Shown here: piece by piece, positions 47,365-59,775 of the stretch
Position numbering within the stretch: the first letter of the stretch is position 1
Layout of the letters: each line of letters opens with the position of its first letter
Assembly: GCA_900708905.1 (NCBI GenBank)
Contig: CAADRB010000025.1
Coordinates: 1,181,732-1,245,731, forward strand
Length of the DNA stretch: 64,000 nucleotides
Reading direction: 5' to 3'
DNA from: Hymenolepis diminuta
Taxonomy: Eukaryota; Platyhelminthes; Cestoda; Cyclophyllidea; Hymenolepididae
Notes under the pieces: model-generated
Seen by the model: the letters and a program-made list of their open reading frames with translations, nothing else
Database searches by the model: none
What the model was told of the DNA's origin: nothing
Program-made: the position numbers and the translations under genes

Positions 47365-50300
47365 TTAGTGCGAAGTATTAGACATAAATTCAACAAATTC
47401 CTTAAAATCCATTTCACCATCACTGTTTTTATCGTGATTTCGGATCCACGTCTGCAATTCAGCCAGTTCCACAGGGAAATCCATATCCTTTAGAAGACCG
47501 TGCAATTCCACACATGAAATCCTCCCCGATTTGTCCTTGTCAACATCATCGAAGACATTACGCCAAAAGGCCATTCTGTGGGCACAATAGCTGCGAGGTT
47601 AAATCGGGAAAAGGGAGAGAAAATAAAGGCTTAGGCCCTTTTTCATCACCGACAAAATGTGTGACATGTTTTGCCAAGGTGAAGTAGGTGCCCGAGTGTT
47701 AAAATGTGTAGGTGCCTATTACTATTGGAACTCACTTTAAATCCTGTTCCGGGAGGTTACAGACAACGCGAAGATACTCTTCTTCTGTAATTTTGCCATC
47801 GCCATCGGCATCGAACTTCTTCATAAATTTCTGAAATACAATTTGATGTATTTTTCAGCCACACTGTTATTATAACCCGCAGCAGAACAAAATTTTGTAA
47901 TTTTTCATGGTGGGAAAATTCGGTATATTAAAAGAGTGTTACTTCATTTGAGCTTTGAATTCGTATCGCACAATTTGCACTTATTCAAAAGTTAACCTTT
48001 CAGAATTCAAATTTTGTCACCAAGATTGCCAATAAAATTCTTGTCTATGATTTTTACATTTTATTGACTCCTTTTTTAATTACAATGGTCAATTCTGTCA
48101 CTTCAGTTGCATTTTTCTTAAAATGGTTGAGAAAACAGGATGATCTTACATGCTATTAAGCAGCTTACATTATCTTGATATAGCTAAGCCCTACTATGCG
48201 ATATTGACCCCTGTTGTTATTTCAGAGCATTGAAAGGAAGATACAGTAGGAAATCGTCAATGAAATTCGTCGAATTCTACTACTGCGAGAGAGAATTTGG
48301 AGGCATTTTGATTGTGACAGAGCAGAGAGGAAGCTTCATAGCCCACAAATTGGAAAAGAAGCCAAATAGCAGAACAAAACATAAAATTTTTAGGAAAATT
48401 TAAAAAATTAATAGTTATTAAAGACAATTTTTAAATAATCGTCGAAAATAAATTCATTACCATAATGATTTTTGGATCCATCTTAGTAATTAAATTAGTT
48501 AACTATTTTCAGAAGATCTCACATTCCGTGATGATTATTGACTTATTAAAATATAAGCCAAACAAGAAAGAGAAACAAATTTAATATCTTTTTAAAATTC
48601 TAAAACTGAAAATTTAAATAAATGTTCAACTGAAAATGTATTAAAGACTCATTTATATTTTTATTTATTTCCATTTACCATTCCGAATGAAGTTGCGGAG
48701 TATTCAAGGTGGAATAATTAATAAGGAAACAAACGACACTTTAGAAAAATTATTCATAGCACAGTAAAGATTGTGAACACGTACGATCTCCGTTCCTGTT
48801 TATTTACTCAGGAAATTGAATAACTCATGCTCGGTTCTTACCACAATGAAAAATTCACGTAGGGGCCAATTAACTTACTTTAAATTATAATTGAATTTTA
48901 AAAGACACCTTAATTCAAAATTTTAATTGACAATTTGATAAAAAAAATGAATGAAATATTTTAACTTAATAATATGGTTTCACAGGGAAATGCACATTCT
49001 TTCATTGAACAGGTAAAAAATAGATTTTGTTAAATTTGAATTCTTTTCAGTGCAACAGACTAATCAATAATCAAATGAAATTTTGAAGGAAATTTTTTTT
49101 TGCTTCGAATTATGTCACAGAAACAATGATGGAGCACCTTGAGTTATGTACAATTTAATTCCTCATTTATTACAAATCAATTAATCGCTAATCTCTCCTT
49201 TAAAGGACGAGTTAAAAACAAAAAAAATCAAATTAATTTTAATTTGGCTTCTATTCTAATTAATAATATTTATGGAAATAAAAAAAGAGAGTACGGTTAA
49301 TTCAAAGATAAATTGATGTTAAAAATTCATACATGTGACTGATAAATTATTTATAATTCTCTTATTTATTGTAAGAAAGCTAACTTATAAGAAAATATAT
49401 TTGGATCTGCCCTTATTTAGGGTATTATCACGCCTCATCTCTTGTTATTCACGGAAGAGTGCTAAAATATTGTCAGAGGAAATAAGTTTAGGTACTTCGA
49501 AAAATGTACTCTCCCGAATTATCCCACTTTGTTCTACCCAACGGGCACGTTTACTAAAAGAAAACCTGGAGAATTTTATGACTATCTGCCACCATACGAA
49601 AAGCTCAGTTTCTGGAATAGCGTTCATCTTTGTCATTAAAGCGAAGATACCTTAACTGTATACGTTAAAAGAGAAATAAATTTTAATTATTAATTGATTC
49701 CGTAATTTTGTATGAAGTGAATTATAAAATCGGATGACACATATCTTAATTTTTATCCCTTTTTACTGAAGTGGTAACAGTTATGATGCTCTTATTTAAT
49801 CATTAAATATTAAACCAAAATGCTTCTGGAAACTTTGATGTGTGAACCGCTGATAAAAAATCGATTTAATAATTATGTATCGATATTTTCAATAAATCTT
49901 CCTAGAAAATGGTACATTTTAATTCAAGATATTTTTAAATTTTAACATAAAGTGAAATACGCAAAAATTTAATAAAAGATCACTTTTCACCAATGGATTA
50001 TTAATATAATATTAGATCGGCTTTTTAAAATCAGGTAGGAATAGATGGATTGCGGTCAGCACCATCGTTGTCCAGGGCGCGGTAGAAAAATTAATTTGAG
50101 CATGTGAGTCAGTAGAGGTAAATAAAAACATCGATTCTACATCTAAATTCACGATTTTTCAGCTTGTCTGTATTTTGGTTAATAGACAAAATTCAAAAGT
50201 TTGACCTCAAAGATCTAATCACTAGATCTCTAAGTGATTATTCATGTCAAAATCGTCCAGAGTTAAATGACCAGTAGTTTAATTTGAAAGGATAGCGCAT

Positions 50301-52956
50301 CGAAAACTGTTAATTACTACAAGCTAAATCGAGTTCTGAAGGAAGAGGGACTTGGATACTATTCAATTCACCCAATCCACAAATTATGTCTTTACAATTT
50401 ACAATTTTATGATTTTTCAATATAATGGTCTTATTTAATATATCATTTTACATCTACGTGCCACTTATTTATGAAGTATATTCAGAAGAGAAAGGCAACT
50501 GAGTGGCTTCTGCACACCACTTCAGGCATATAAATAGCATACGCTTCAGATGTCAATAATCACTGAAGATGGGGGAAAGTAGTCGTTTGTAGTGCTGTGT
50601 CGTAGTAAGCGGTGAGATTGTTATTATGAATTAGTAGTTACCGTCTCCCCTGAAAATCCCATTTCAGTTATTGGTCGCTTGAATTAACTCCTAGACGACC
50701 TTACCAAAACACTTTGGACATTATTAATTTTAATTTAAACAGATTATTAATAAATATAATATCGCTTTAATTATATTTTGAGATAATCAAAATTTAACAC
50801 AAATTTAACTTAGAAGTTAGAGACAAATAATTAAATTCAAATGCTATTGATTTGTTTTATTGATATTAAAATAATGTTCTATAATCAGGTATGATTTATA
50901 AAATTGGTGCTCAAATATGTTTAAAAATTATTGAAATTGCGGCCACATTTATAATAATATAATTTATGTTTTTCCATTAGGACTAATTAATAAAATACAA
51001 TAATTAGTCCTTAGAGAATAAGGAAAAGGTGGATTCTATACAATAGCTTTCCCGGATTTCGTATTTAGAAGGAATATTTTGTTATAAATTATAAATTAAA
51101 AAACAACATTATTGCTCTCTCTCTCCCCCCCCCCTCTCCCTCTTTGGCATTTAATTTATTCCAGAATAAAAACAGATTAAATGTAGTGATAGACAGCATC
51201 ATATGCCGAAGTAAAAAATGTCAAGAGAAAAAATTTGCGTTCACCTATCTCTTTCAAAATTTTTCGTCAATGATGGAACATTTAAAGATAATTGATCTCA
51301 CTCAATTGTTTAGTTACAGATAACTTTCTCTAAAGATATCGGTTGGGCCATTTATGAGGTTCTCCCAATCTCGTGCCTAGATATTTCAGAATATCATTAT
51401 TTCATTGTTTTTTGTACGTTTGTTTTACATACTGATAAGTTTGTTCAAACAATGCATTTTTGTCCCATAATTAAGCATTTTTCAGTCAATTGTGGAAATA
51501 TTAATTCTAATATAACCGTTTACTTACGTCTAACCCAAAATTTTATTTAATTTGCATTTTCTCATCTAAGCTATACCTGAGGTTTCGGCCGGCTTATCTT
51601 TGATCTGGAAGCGACATTTAAGTGAGTGCCTTACGAGTGTGTGTGTGAACATTTTTCAAGAAAAATTCCAAATAACCTTCATTTCTGGGTGTTTTCTGAT
51701 TGATAGACTGCGAAAGCAGTTTTTGAAATCAGCAGGATTTGTATAGTCTAATCATGGACGTGTTCTACTATACTTTAAACTGGTATTCTTTTCGTTAAGA
51801 AATGAATTTTGACAGAAAAAGCGCTATAATTTGCTTTCTGTAATGTTATGGAAATTCAGCAATGCCCTTACCATTTGACCCTACTAAAATCTCAAATTAG
51901 TGGTGGACGATTGGTCCTTCAAATGAATTTAAGAAATAAAAAATCAAAATGACATATGGTCATCTGCTAACTCTATGGACATGAAGAAGAAACCAGTTCC
52001 TATCTTTCAAATTTTTGTGCTTCCAGTTGCAATAGCAATAATCGGATATGTACTTCATATAATTATTCCCAAATTAAGGCTGCTCAGCGACAAGAAGAAA
52101 AATTTTGCCATAAAAATAAACTCAAAAATAAATATTACAACTCAAGGTTTGAAAAGAAAGTCAAAATATAGGAAAGATAATCGTAAAGCCACGCAGAGCT
52201 CCCTCCAGTGTGTTAGAGCCTGAAATCTATGCATTCTACTCTCAAATTCGTATTTATACGATATTTAAATAAATAAACTTATAAAAAATTATAAGCGTTT
52301 GGAAAAACGCATATATTTGAAAATTTTCATTAATAAAACAGGATCTCGTCTAACTGATTTAGAGGAAAAGGAATGGTTTAACTAAACAAAGCCACGTTAA
52401 AAGAATCAAGAATATGAAATAAAGGAGGATCCCCAAAATGTGCGTACACATTCCACCAAACTATTCCATGAAGGTAAAAAGGCAACCTTTTCAGAAAGAT
52501 ATTTATGAATATATAAAAATGTCCTGAAATCTTGAATTTTAGACCCTCAAAATAAAGTCCGATTTTATTCAACGCATATTTTTCAGAACTTATTAATTTC
52601 AGATAAGTTTAAAAGAGAAAATGAAGCTTTGGGTTTAGGAGAGGAAAAGGAAGACAGAATGTGATGCCAGTAAAAGGGGGCATTACGCATTTTTCAAACA
52701 TACTTTTGAAATAGGCGTTAGAATGCATTTACCTTCATCACAACGGTAATGAACTAATTAATCAAACATATTTATGGCGCTTTCTTGCATATAGAAATGC
52801 AGATTAAATAAAAATGTTTTATCTAACCTTGATAAATTTTTTATCAAATCCGGCTGTTCCAAGGCACTGCTTAACCTCTGCTTTAGAAAGGACACCACTG
52901 TGATCAATGTCCATTTCCCGGAATTTTTTCAAAAAGTGTTCTCTATGTTCTGTCAT
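47365..52956 (-). CDS. Four-EF-hand calcium-binding protein C (144 aa, three exons)
   Basis: Minus-strand exons 52956-52828, 47830-47736 and 47575-47365 (129, 95, 211 nt) join in phases 0 and 2 to code 144 aa. The architecture matches groups A and B although the sequence is clearly different. Loops lie at residues 16-27 (DIDHSGVLSKAE), 50-61 (DADGDGKITEEE), 87-98 (DKDKSGRISCVE) and 123-134 (DKNSDGEMDFKE), all with calcium ligands. Intron 1 is 5.0 kb, much the longest in the family; intron 2 is 160 nt. The frame is open upstream of the chosen ATG to 53084, but a TATA box lies inside that stretch, so the start at 52956 is preferred. AATAAA (minus strand, 47363-47358) begins two bases after the stop codon. 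Expected to be a soluble calcium-binding protein. Confidence 0.85.
51114..51145. repeat. Polypyrimidine low-complexity tract
   Basis: A CT repeat followed by a C run and CTCCCTCTTT, inside intron 1 of EF-hand gene C. Confidence 0.8.
51975..52223 (+). CDS. Possible small single-membrane-span protein (82 aa)
   Basis: A plus-strand single-exon frame lies within intron 1 of the minus-strand EF-hand gene C. It starts MDMKKKPVPIFQ and has one hydrophobic span at about residues 10-32 (FQIFVLPVAIAIIGYVLHII). A Lys/Arg-rich tail follows, as in small type II or tail-oriented membrane proteins. AATAAA occurs within 60 bp after the stop (AAATAAATAAAC near 52268). No family is recognised. A lysine-rich tail is also what AT-rich non-coding DNA tends to encode, so chance is possible. 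Confidence 0.3.
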   Translation: MDMKKKPVPIFQIFVLPVAIAIIGYVLHIIIPKLRLLSDKKKNFAIKINSKINITTQGLKRKSKYRKDNRKATQSSLQCVRA

Positions 52957-53036
52957 ATTTCTTTTTGGTTGTGAGGAGGGAGAAGATAGAGATTTGCGTT
53001 GTGTATTCGCGACTTCGCTTAGGGCTGAAATGGCTA

Positions 53037-53126
53037 TATGACTTATATTTGCCCGCGAGCAAATATGTTTCACCTCGATCATTGGCTAGGTGGCGAAGGT
53101 CATTGGACACGCTCCTCGGCCAATCA
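53037..53126 (-). promoter_or_regulatory. Core promoter of EF-hand gene C
   Basis: Read on the minus strand, a TATA box (CAAATATAAG, about 53042-53051) lies about 90 bp before the ATG. CCAAT motifs lie further upstream: CCAATGATC near 53080 and, on the opposite strand, CCAATCA at 53120-53126. This arrangement predicts transcription starting near 53015 and a leader of about 60 nt. No experimental support is available. Confidence 0.5.
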
Positions 53127-56100
53127 ACTGGATGCACACACACAGCCGCTAATTAGATGACGATTTAAATGTTACTTTCAATAATGTGGCTTGCGGGTTG
53201 CTCGGCTGTCAATGCATGGCTTAACCACCTATAAAGGATTGTGCGAGGTAGAAAGATATGTTTGGAATGTGCTGCACTAGCCTCTGGTGTTTGCCCGCGC
53301 TGATGTTATCTATTAATTTACGGATGATATTACAGACATATATGCGGTTTTGATTTCCACCAATGCATATAGAATTGCAAATTCAAACAATGAAAGGATC
53401 TAACTCCAATCAACAGATGTCTATAAAATTTAAGGAATTCTTATCCGTTTTTAATTTAATACAAATCTTATCGAATAACAAACCGTAACACCAAAACTAA
53501 CATAAAAGCAGATTTCCCATCTTCTAAATCAAACCTATGAATTTCTTCTACCATTAAGCAAATTCAAACTGATATTTAAAAATTTATTCCAATGTTGAGT
53601 TCTTTGTTTATATTAAATGATTCTTTTTCTACGACACGGATATATTGCAATAGGCTCACTTGTTCCACGGGGTTGTTTGAAATTCTCAGCACAGAGCATC
53701 TGCCAAAACTTCATATTTACCCTATTCGTACGTAATGTCGGTATTTTGGAGCGATCTTTTCGTATCCCTCGCCTTAGGCTAAATTAAATATACTCCCTCT
53801 CTAACACACCGGCATTCATCTCTGATACTTGATCTCCACTATCTCCACTGCACCACCACAACCTCCCCTTTCCAAAAAGAGGGTTTTAGCTTTTTCCTTT
53901 TTGCAACTTTCGACTTATAAACCAGCTTATCGCAGCAATTTTCTTCCTCTATTCCATTGTTGTAGTGAAGATCAGAAGAAGATAGTAAAGTATATTTTGT
54001 AGAATTTTTTAATAATTATTAAATAGTTCATCTATTTAATCAATAAAGATCAATTATTATTCAAAATTAATTTGAATAACTTAGTTAATAATTTCCATTC
54101 TAACTGAAATTAAATTAAAATCGATTTAATTTAATTATCTTTATTTTCATTTATTTATTTTATAAAAATGGTTTTGGCAAGTAAAGCTGAAAGCTAAGTA
54201 ATTTCCTTGAACCCTATAGGGGGACAATAAATCCGACATGAATAAAAGCAAAGAAAGGTTGAAGCAATGTTACAAAAGAATGGATTTCCTTTATTTCCAA
54301 TGATTCTGCAGAAAAATATTCCGTAAATGTTTGATTCAGGATCTTAATCCAGAAGTCCTAAATTTTTTACTTTAAATGTGCAAATTTGAAAAATTGTGGT
54401 TTCTTTAAAGAGTAAATTATTTTTCATTTAATCTGATACTAAATGTAAAGGTAAAGATTAATGATAGTACTTTAATGAGACTTGAAAGAGAGGGATAGAA
54501 TGAGAGAGAGAGCAGGAGAAGCTGCAGATGGCTGAATGGCCTTACCGTAGGAGTTTTCCGATAGGAGTTAGAGTGGAGCTGAGATGAATGATAGAAAAAA
54601 GAAGGTTGGAGTCAGGACCGGGAGAGATTATAACAGGATATTTATTGATAAAGTTGGTAGACGATTGAGGAAAGTTAAAGGACACGACGGAGATCCAGCT
54701 GTCATGGTTGAGTAAAGGTATGGTCAATAAGAAGTTAAAAAAGGACGTGAGGAATTTTCTGGTGATCAATAGAGTTCTCAAAGCATTTTCGATAGACAAG
54801 CGATAGGATCTAATAAAACATTAACTGAGACTTCTGAGTCAATCATGAAAATTAATGAGGAAATAATTCTTCAATTAAGGGTTTCTAACGAATGTGCATC
54901 AATATAATCATTGTTTATGTTCCACCGACCAGAAATTTCACAAGTAATAGGCTCCCAGTAACATGATTAATTAGAATTTAGAGAGGTGCCCATTTAAATA
55001 TGAAGAGACATACTAAAAACGTTACTAACAATCCCAAATAATGCCTGCAATTTGAAAACAACAAACATATTTATCAATATTTTTTAATTAAATTTTTAAT
55101 TAAATATACATTGATAGCAAAGAAATACGTTGCATTTAAAGTCAAACTTTTTTAGTTCGGTAGTTTATAGTATTAAGCAATCTACGTTTCAGTTTTTTCT
55201 GTTATTAGCTATCACTTCCTATGCCCAAACTCGGTGGGTAGGGAGATCTTGAATGCTGAACGGAATATCCGGAATGACTGAAGAATTGTCAAAGAAGTAA
55301 GCAATACTTTCCCCAAAAGTGTTTAAGATTCTTTATTTACCACCTTATAATTCCCTCTTCCTTTAATTCCTTTTAATTCGAATGACTTTCTTTACATCAC
55401 GGTTGGAAAATGTGGATAATAGACAACGACTTTCCTTACTAACGTGCGCCCTGTTTTGATGTCGCGATCAGATGGGTCTGTATTTATAACTAATGCACTT
55501 ATTTAGGAAATCTTAATGTTAATTACCTGCTAGAAGAGCAGATCTAAGCAAGAACAAGCAGCTGTTCTGCAGTCACTCAAATGAAAAGACTCAGCAGCAT
55601 CCATCGACGTAACTTTTGACTCTGCAGATCTGTCCTTACCATCAGATAATTTTTATCGATTTCTGATCAGACAAAGATTGCAAATTAATTCACTCTAAAT
55701 AGCGTGCCGCAATTTGAGCTCTTTATTACAATCACTTTTCAATACATTTTTCGGAGACGTCTACATTCACACCTTTATTTCCCCATTCCCTACGGTGCCT
55801 CAATATATACTTTGTTCTTCTGTCAACTCTCATCCTTCTAATTAAGGAAGTATTTTTTGTCATATTAATCCTTAAGAAAATTATTATTGTTGTAGAATTT
55901 TAGCCCTTTGCAAAAGTTGATTGGACTCTTGAAGTAGTTCTAATGACTGGAAAAATTACTGCTTTAACATTTTCACAATAAGTAAAAATTGCTTGTCGCG
56001 TTCTCCTTACATCTCCTGCGGGTTATAATTGACTTTGACTCTTTGAAATCCTTCAATGAACGCCTGTACAAGCAAGTTTTCTTTAAATTGTAAAGGGCGT

Positions 56101-57645
56101 GTTATTGCTAATTTGTGCAGGACTTTCTAATCCGCCCTTTCTAATCAGACTTCTAGCCATTGGTCTGTTATTCACGTTTGCGACATTTGGAAATCTTGGT
56201 GATATCCTACGTAGTTTATGATTAGTTCAATTTCAAAAAAAACCTTATGAATTTTGGCCAAACCAAATTCTCCACTTAATCAAATTAACTCACCCCAGAG
56301 CGTTTTTTTCACTTCTAATGGTGGTCAGTCCTATGTGTAGGAAATTGCGACACTTACTAAAAATAGCCTGCATTTTTTGTAGCCCTCCAAAATGTCCCTG
56401 CTATGGGATCGTAGAATGCAAATAAGAGGAATTTTTGCACTTTAGGCTACACCACCTGCTGCACTAACTAGCGCGCAATTTACAATAATAATGCGAAATA
56501 TCTTCCACATTTCAGCACGAAGACCGCTCAAATAGAAAATTAAATTCCTGCATATGACCTTGAGAAATTAATCATCGGTCGCGATAATTGATAGAATATT
56601 GAAATGTTTTACCAACAAATTAAAATTTCTACGAATATTACTTTATTTTAATTAGGTATATTTTAATCCTAATGAAAATTGCTGCTTTACATGTGAAGAT
56701 GTACTTTATTTAATTGTATTATTTTTTTTTCTCCTACCTCAAAAATTCTATATTTCAACCCCAAGCATTTAGAGTGCAGGGACAACCACATCTAAAAGAG
56801 GAATGATTGCAAAATTTACTGCTTTAAATGAATGAGTTTGGTGAAGTGAAGATTTATGGAAAATAATATTTAAGTTTAAAGGAAGCAAATACAAAATATG
56901 GCATTGCTGTTGGTCCTTCCGCTCACTAGATATGCACCATTGGGTATCGAACCCATTACCTCTGCTTTCGAAGACGAACATCTTAGTGGCCGCTCTGACA
57001 TAATTTGGTTCACTAGAAAGAGAAAAGTTTTAACATACCACCTTTTCTATTTGCCTGCATCAAATAATGGTAAAAATGTATGATGCTGACACCTTTTTTC
57101 TTGAAACCCGCCATAATAGCGCAATCAGAAAATCATACTGAAGGAAGAAACAACAAAACATGACGATTTCACTCCCCTATGCAGTAGATTCTGGATCCTA
57201 ATATGTATTTTTGTTTGAATTGCATCTTTCGTGCAACCATTTGATAAATTGACCCCTCTCAATTCTGGGTTATCTTCATTCATCTCAATAATACACTAAA
57301 GAATCTTCCAAATTTTCTACCTTTGAACCCAGTCACTTCAACCATTCCGAATAATCAATGGACTGGAAAAATTGTACGAATTTTCCTTTGTATCTGCGGG
57401 CTTGTTTTGTCAAAACCTTCTTGGAAATCCAACGGCCAAAATTCAACATGGAAGATTTGGTTGTTCTAATCATAATTGTAGTGCTACTGTAGAATCGGAA
57501 TCTAGTTAGGCTAGACATTCAATAGAACTAATGATCTTCCCAAGGTTAACTAGAAACAACGTCCCGACGGCTCAGTTATTGTGGAACTTTTCCGTTTTTA
57601 TTAAAAATATTCTGCTCTTTAAGTATCTGATAAAATCGTGTATTT
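53127..57645. other. Gene-less region
   Basis: No gene recognised. Positions 54480-54800 are GC-richer and purine-rich on the plus strand, with a mirror-image open frame on the minus strand (85 codons) that matches nothing known; an eroded element is possible. A tRNA-like relic lies at 56935-57003. A 61-codon minus-strand frame at 57333-57518 is basic (contains FGRWISKKVLTKQARRYKGK) but unassignable. Confidence 0.4.
56935..57003 (-). repeat. tRNA-derived relic
   Basis: On the minus strand the segment contains GGGTTCGATACCC, a perfect T-arm with B box, preceded by TCTTCGA at the place of an anticodon loop and by GAGCGGCCACTAAG, which looks like a tRNA-Ser or tRNA-Leu D-arm with part missing. 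The acceptor stem does not close. It is a decayed tRNA gene or the head of a SINE. Confidence 0.35.
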
Positions 57646-57649
57646 GTGA

Positions 57650-58450
57650 GATTGCTTTGAAATTTCTTAATATTACGCAATATTCAGAAAGTAACAAAAT
57701 ATTGTTGGCGTAATTTTTATTTCTTATATATTCCCCTATTCACTGGTTGATTAATATAGGCGATCCACTTCATTTAGATAAATCCCAGGATGACTAGATG
57801 GAAGTATTTGGACAAAGATTAGTCATTTAATTACTTATTTCGTATTATTTGATTTGATTTAACGTGACGTAACCAATCGTGCATTTACATTTGAATTTCT
57901 ACTTACTGGTTAAAACCAGTTTCTAGATAAGTATATATGCCTGTTCATCAGACTGAAGTAATTCCCAAGGATATTGAATGAAGTAATTTTCCAATAATTA
58001 ACTTCGACATAGGAATCCCACCTTAGGTCGTCTCTGATGAGTAACTTGCACTAGGCATTTCCTCTTTTGACCAGTGGCATCTTATAGTACTCGCGCACCC
58101 TGACTCATAGGCCGGCTCAATCTATCTACGTATTAAGCGCCAACTGATTATATCTCTTTTATAACTGCCAACTGCCCGTTAATAAACAAAGAAGGTGAAT
58201 TCGGTACCGCCTTATGGTATCTCAAGTCGCCTCTTCATCACAATCTGAATTGTCCAAACTCAGTACTGACGCCTTCCTCCTGATTCCCTCTCCTACTCTC
58301 TCCCCCTTTCACCTCTCATTCATTTTTCAACTGTCTAATTTCAACCAAACTTCGTGTTCTCACTCGTTAAAGGCCGCTGTTTCCTGCTAGTAGTGACAAG
58401 ATCATCAGTTCTAAGAGGGGATATCTATCATAATTTAGTCCCCCCCCCCC
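57650..58450 (+). repeat. Old tandem duplication, left copy
   Basis: This segment aligns in order with 59025-59775. Shared landmarks include TTGAAATTTCTTAATATTACG, CAGTTTCTAGATAAG, CTCAGTACTGAC and GGGGATATCTATCATAATTT. The copies are heavily diverged. A run of 11 C follows at 58440-58450. It is non-coding as far as I can see. Confidence 0.5.
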
Positions 58451-59024
58451 TATCTAAAATTAGCGTTATTTGGAATTATACCTCACTTTTTACCCGTAAA
58501 ATTTAACCCCTATACCGTCGCCACACGGAGTTTGAATAAGTACAGAACTATAAAGTGCAAAAGAAGGATGTTACTACACTCAGAAGTAGCAGAGAGAGAA
58601 GGAGCTACAAAAACAGAAGATAAGTGAGGTGTTTAGAATAAAAACTGGAAAGAGGCGAGATTAAGAAGTTGAGGGGGAGTGCAGTACTGTATCTAACATC
58701 TGCTCGAGTATCCCTTGGTCCGTGACAGATATGCTGATGTATGCATTAGAATAAGCTCTTCTCGAATGATGGCGGTTTTGGTTATTTGTTGGCTATCCAA
58801 AAACATTACTCAAAATAAATTATTAATCAAACTTATTTGATATATACGCTTCATATACTTAGTGCGGAACTACAAGGAAGGTATATTTCACAATATTTCG
58901 AAAAAAGAAAATTGAGAAGATTAATTCAGAAATAAATACTTTTTTCTTAAGATTATTGATAGCAGAAAATTTTCCGTTTTACTCCTTTGAGTACTTGGCG
59001 AAATCACGTATGCTGGAGATGATT

Positions 59025-59775
59025 CTTCTGAAATTTCGTAACATTATGCAATGTTTAGGTGATTTCGCCAGCCGATTACTGAAAGGGAATTACTTTCCCT
59101 AACAAGATCAAAATTCTGGAATGGGCCAGATGGGGATATTTTTGGATGGGGATTAGTCTTTTAAATATTTATTTTCATCCTGGTCCAACCTCCAACCGTT
59201 CCCATATATTTCAGCTTTCGTCTGATGTAGTGTTAACAACCGCGTGTTTGTATTGAAATTCAGAATATTTAGTATTTGTTCAACTCAGTTTCTGGGTATG
59301 AATATTCAGGTAGTTTCCAAGACCATTGTTGAGAAGTATTTACCAACACTCATTTTCAAGCATTGGCATATCAACCCAGAACCTCATTGGTGGGAAATTT
59401 ATAATCTGCCATTCATCTAACTGTCGGTATTAGCTAGTGCTGTTTTTCAAGCTGCTCATATTTGTAATAGGCAAACAATTACACAGAGTGGCTCACAAAG
59501 GACGCTAGACCAGACAACTCCCTTATCAAACTTCAGTTGGCCGTCTTTACCACAGTCCGGGTTGCCTTTGCTCAGTACTGACATTTATATTTTCTATTCT
59601 CCCCCTTCACCCAATTCCTCTTTTTATCCCTTCCCCTCTGATTCATTTCCAGTTGTCTAATATACATATGGTCCTACTTAGCCCTTAGTCTTCTCATTTG
59701 GGAAAGGTTATTGTATCCCGTTAGCCTCAAGAGGATCACTATTTTCTTAAGGGGATATTTCCAAGCTCAATTTGG
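59025..59775 (+). repeat. Old tandem duplication, right copy
   Basis: Counterpart of 57650-58450, with landmarks CTGAAATTTCGTAACATTATG, CAGTTTCTGGGTATG, CTCAGTACTGAC and GGGGATATTTCCAAGCTC. The two copies are about 1.3 kb apart. The assembly gap begins 600 bp further on, close to where a third copy would fall. Confidence 0.5.

Noticed and set aside
49335..49655. 106-codon plus-strand frame mirrored by a minus-strand frame, inside intron 1 of EF-hand gene C
   Set aside because: Neither translation resembles a known protein. There is no convincing start context or polyadenylation signal.
52957..53084. N-terminal extension of EF-hand gene C starting MIEVKHICSRANISH
   Set aside because: The stretch contains the TATA box and CCAAT motif, and group B proteins start at the position equivalent to 52956.
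54542..54799. 85-codon minus-strand frame in a GC-richer patch
   Set aside because: No motif or family, and the opposite strand is equally open in part. It may be an eroded element but cannot be supported.
57333..57518. Basic 61-codon minus-strand frame resembling a mitochondrial ribosomal protein
   Set aside because: The basic composition and the Ser/Thr/Arg-rich start are suggestive, but none of the landmark motifs of a specific ribosomal protein could be matched.
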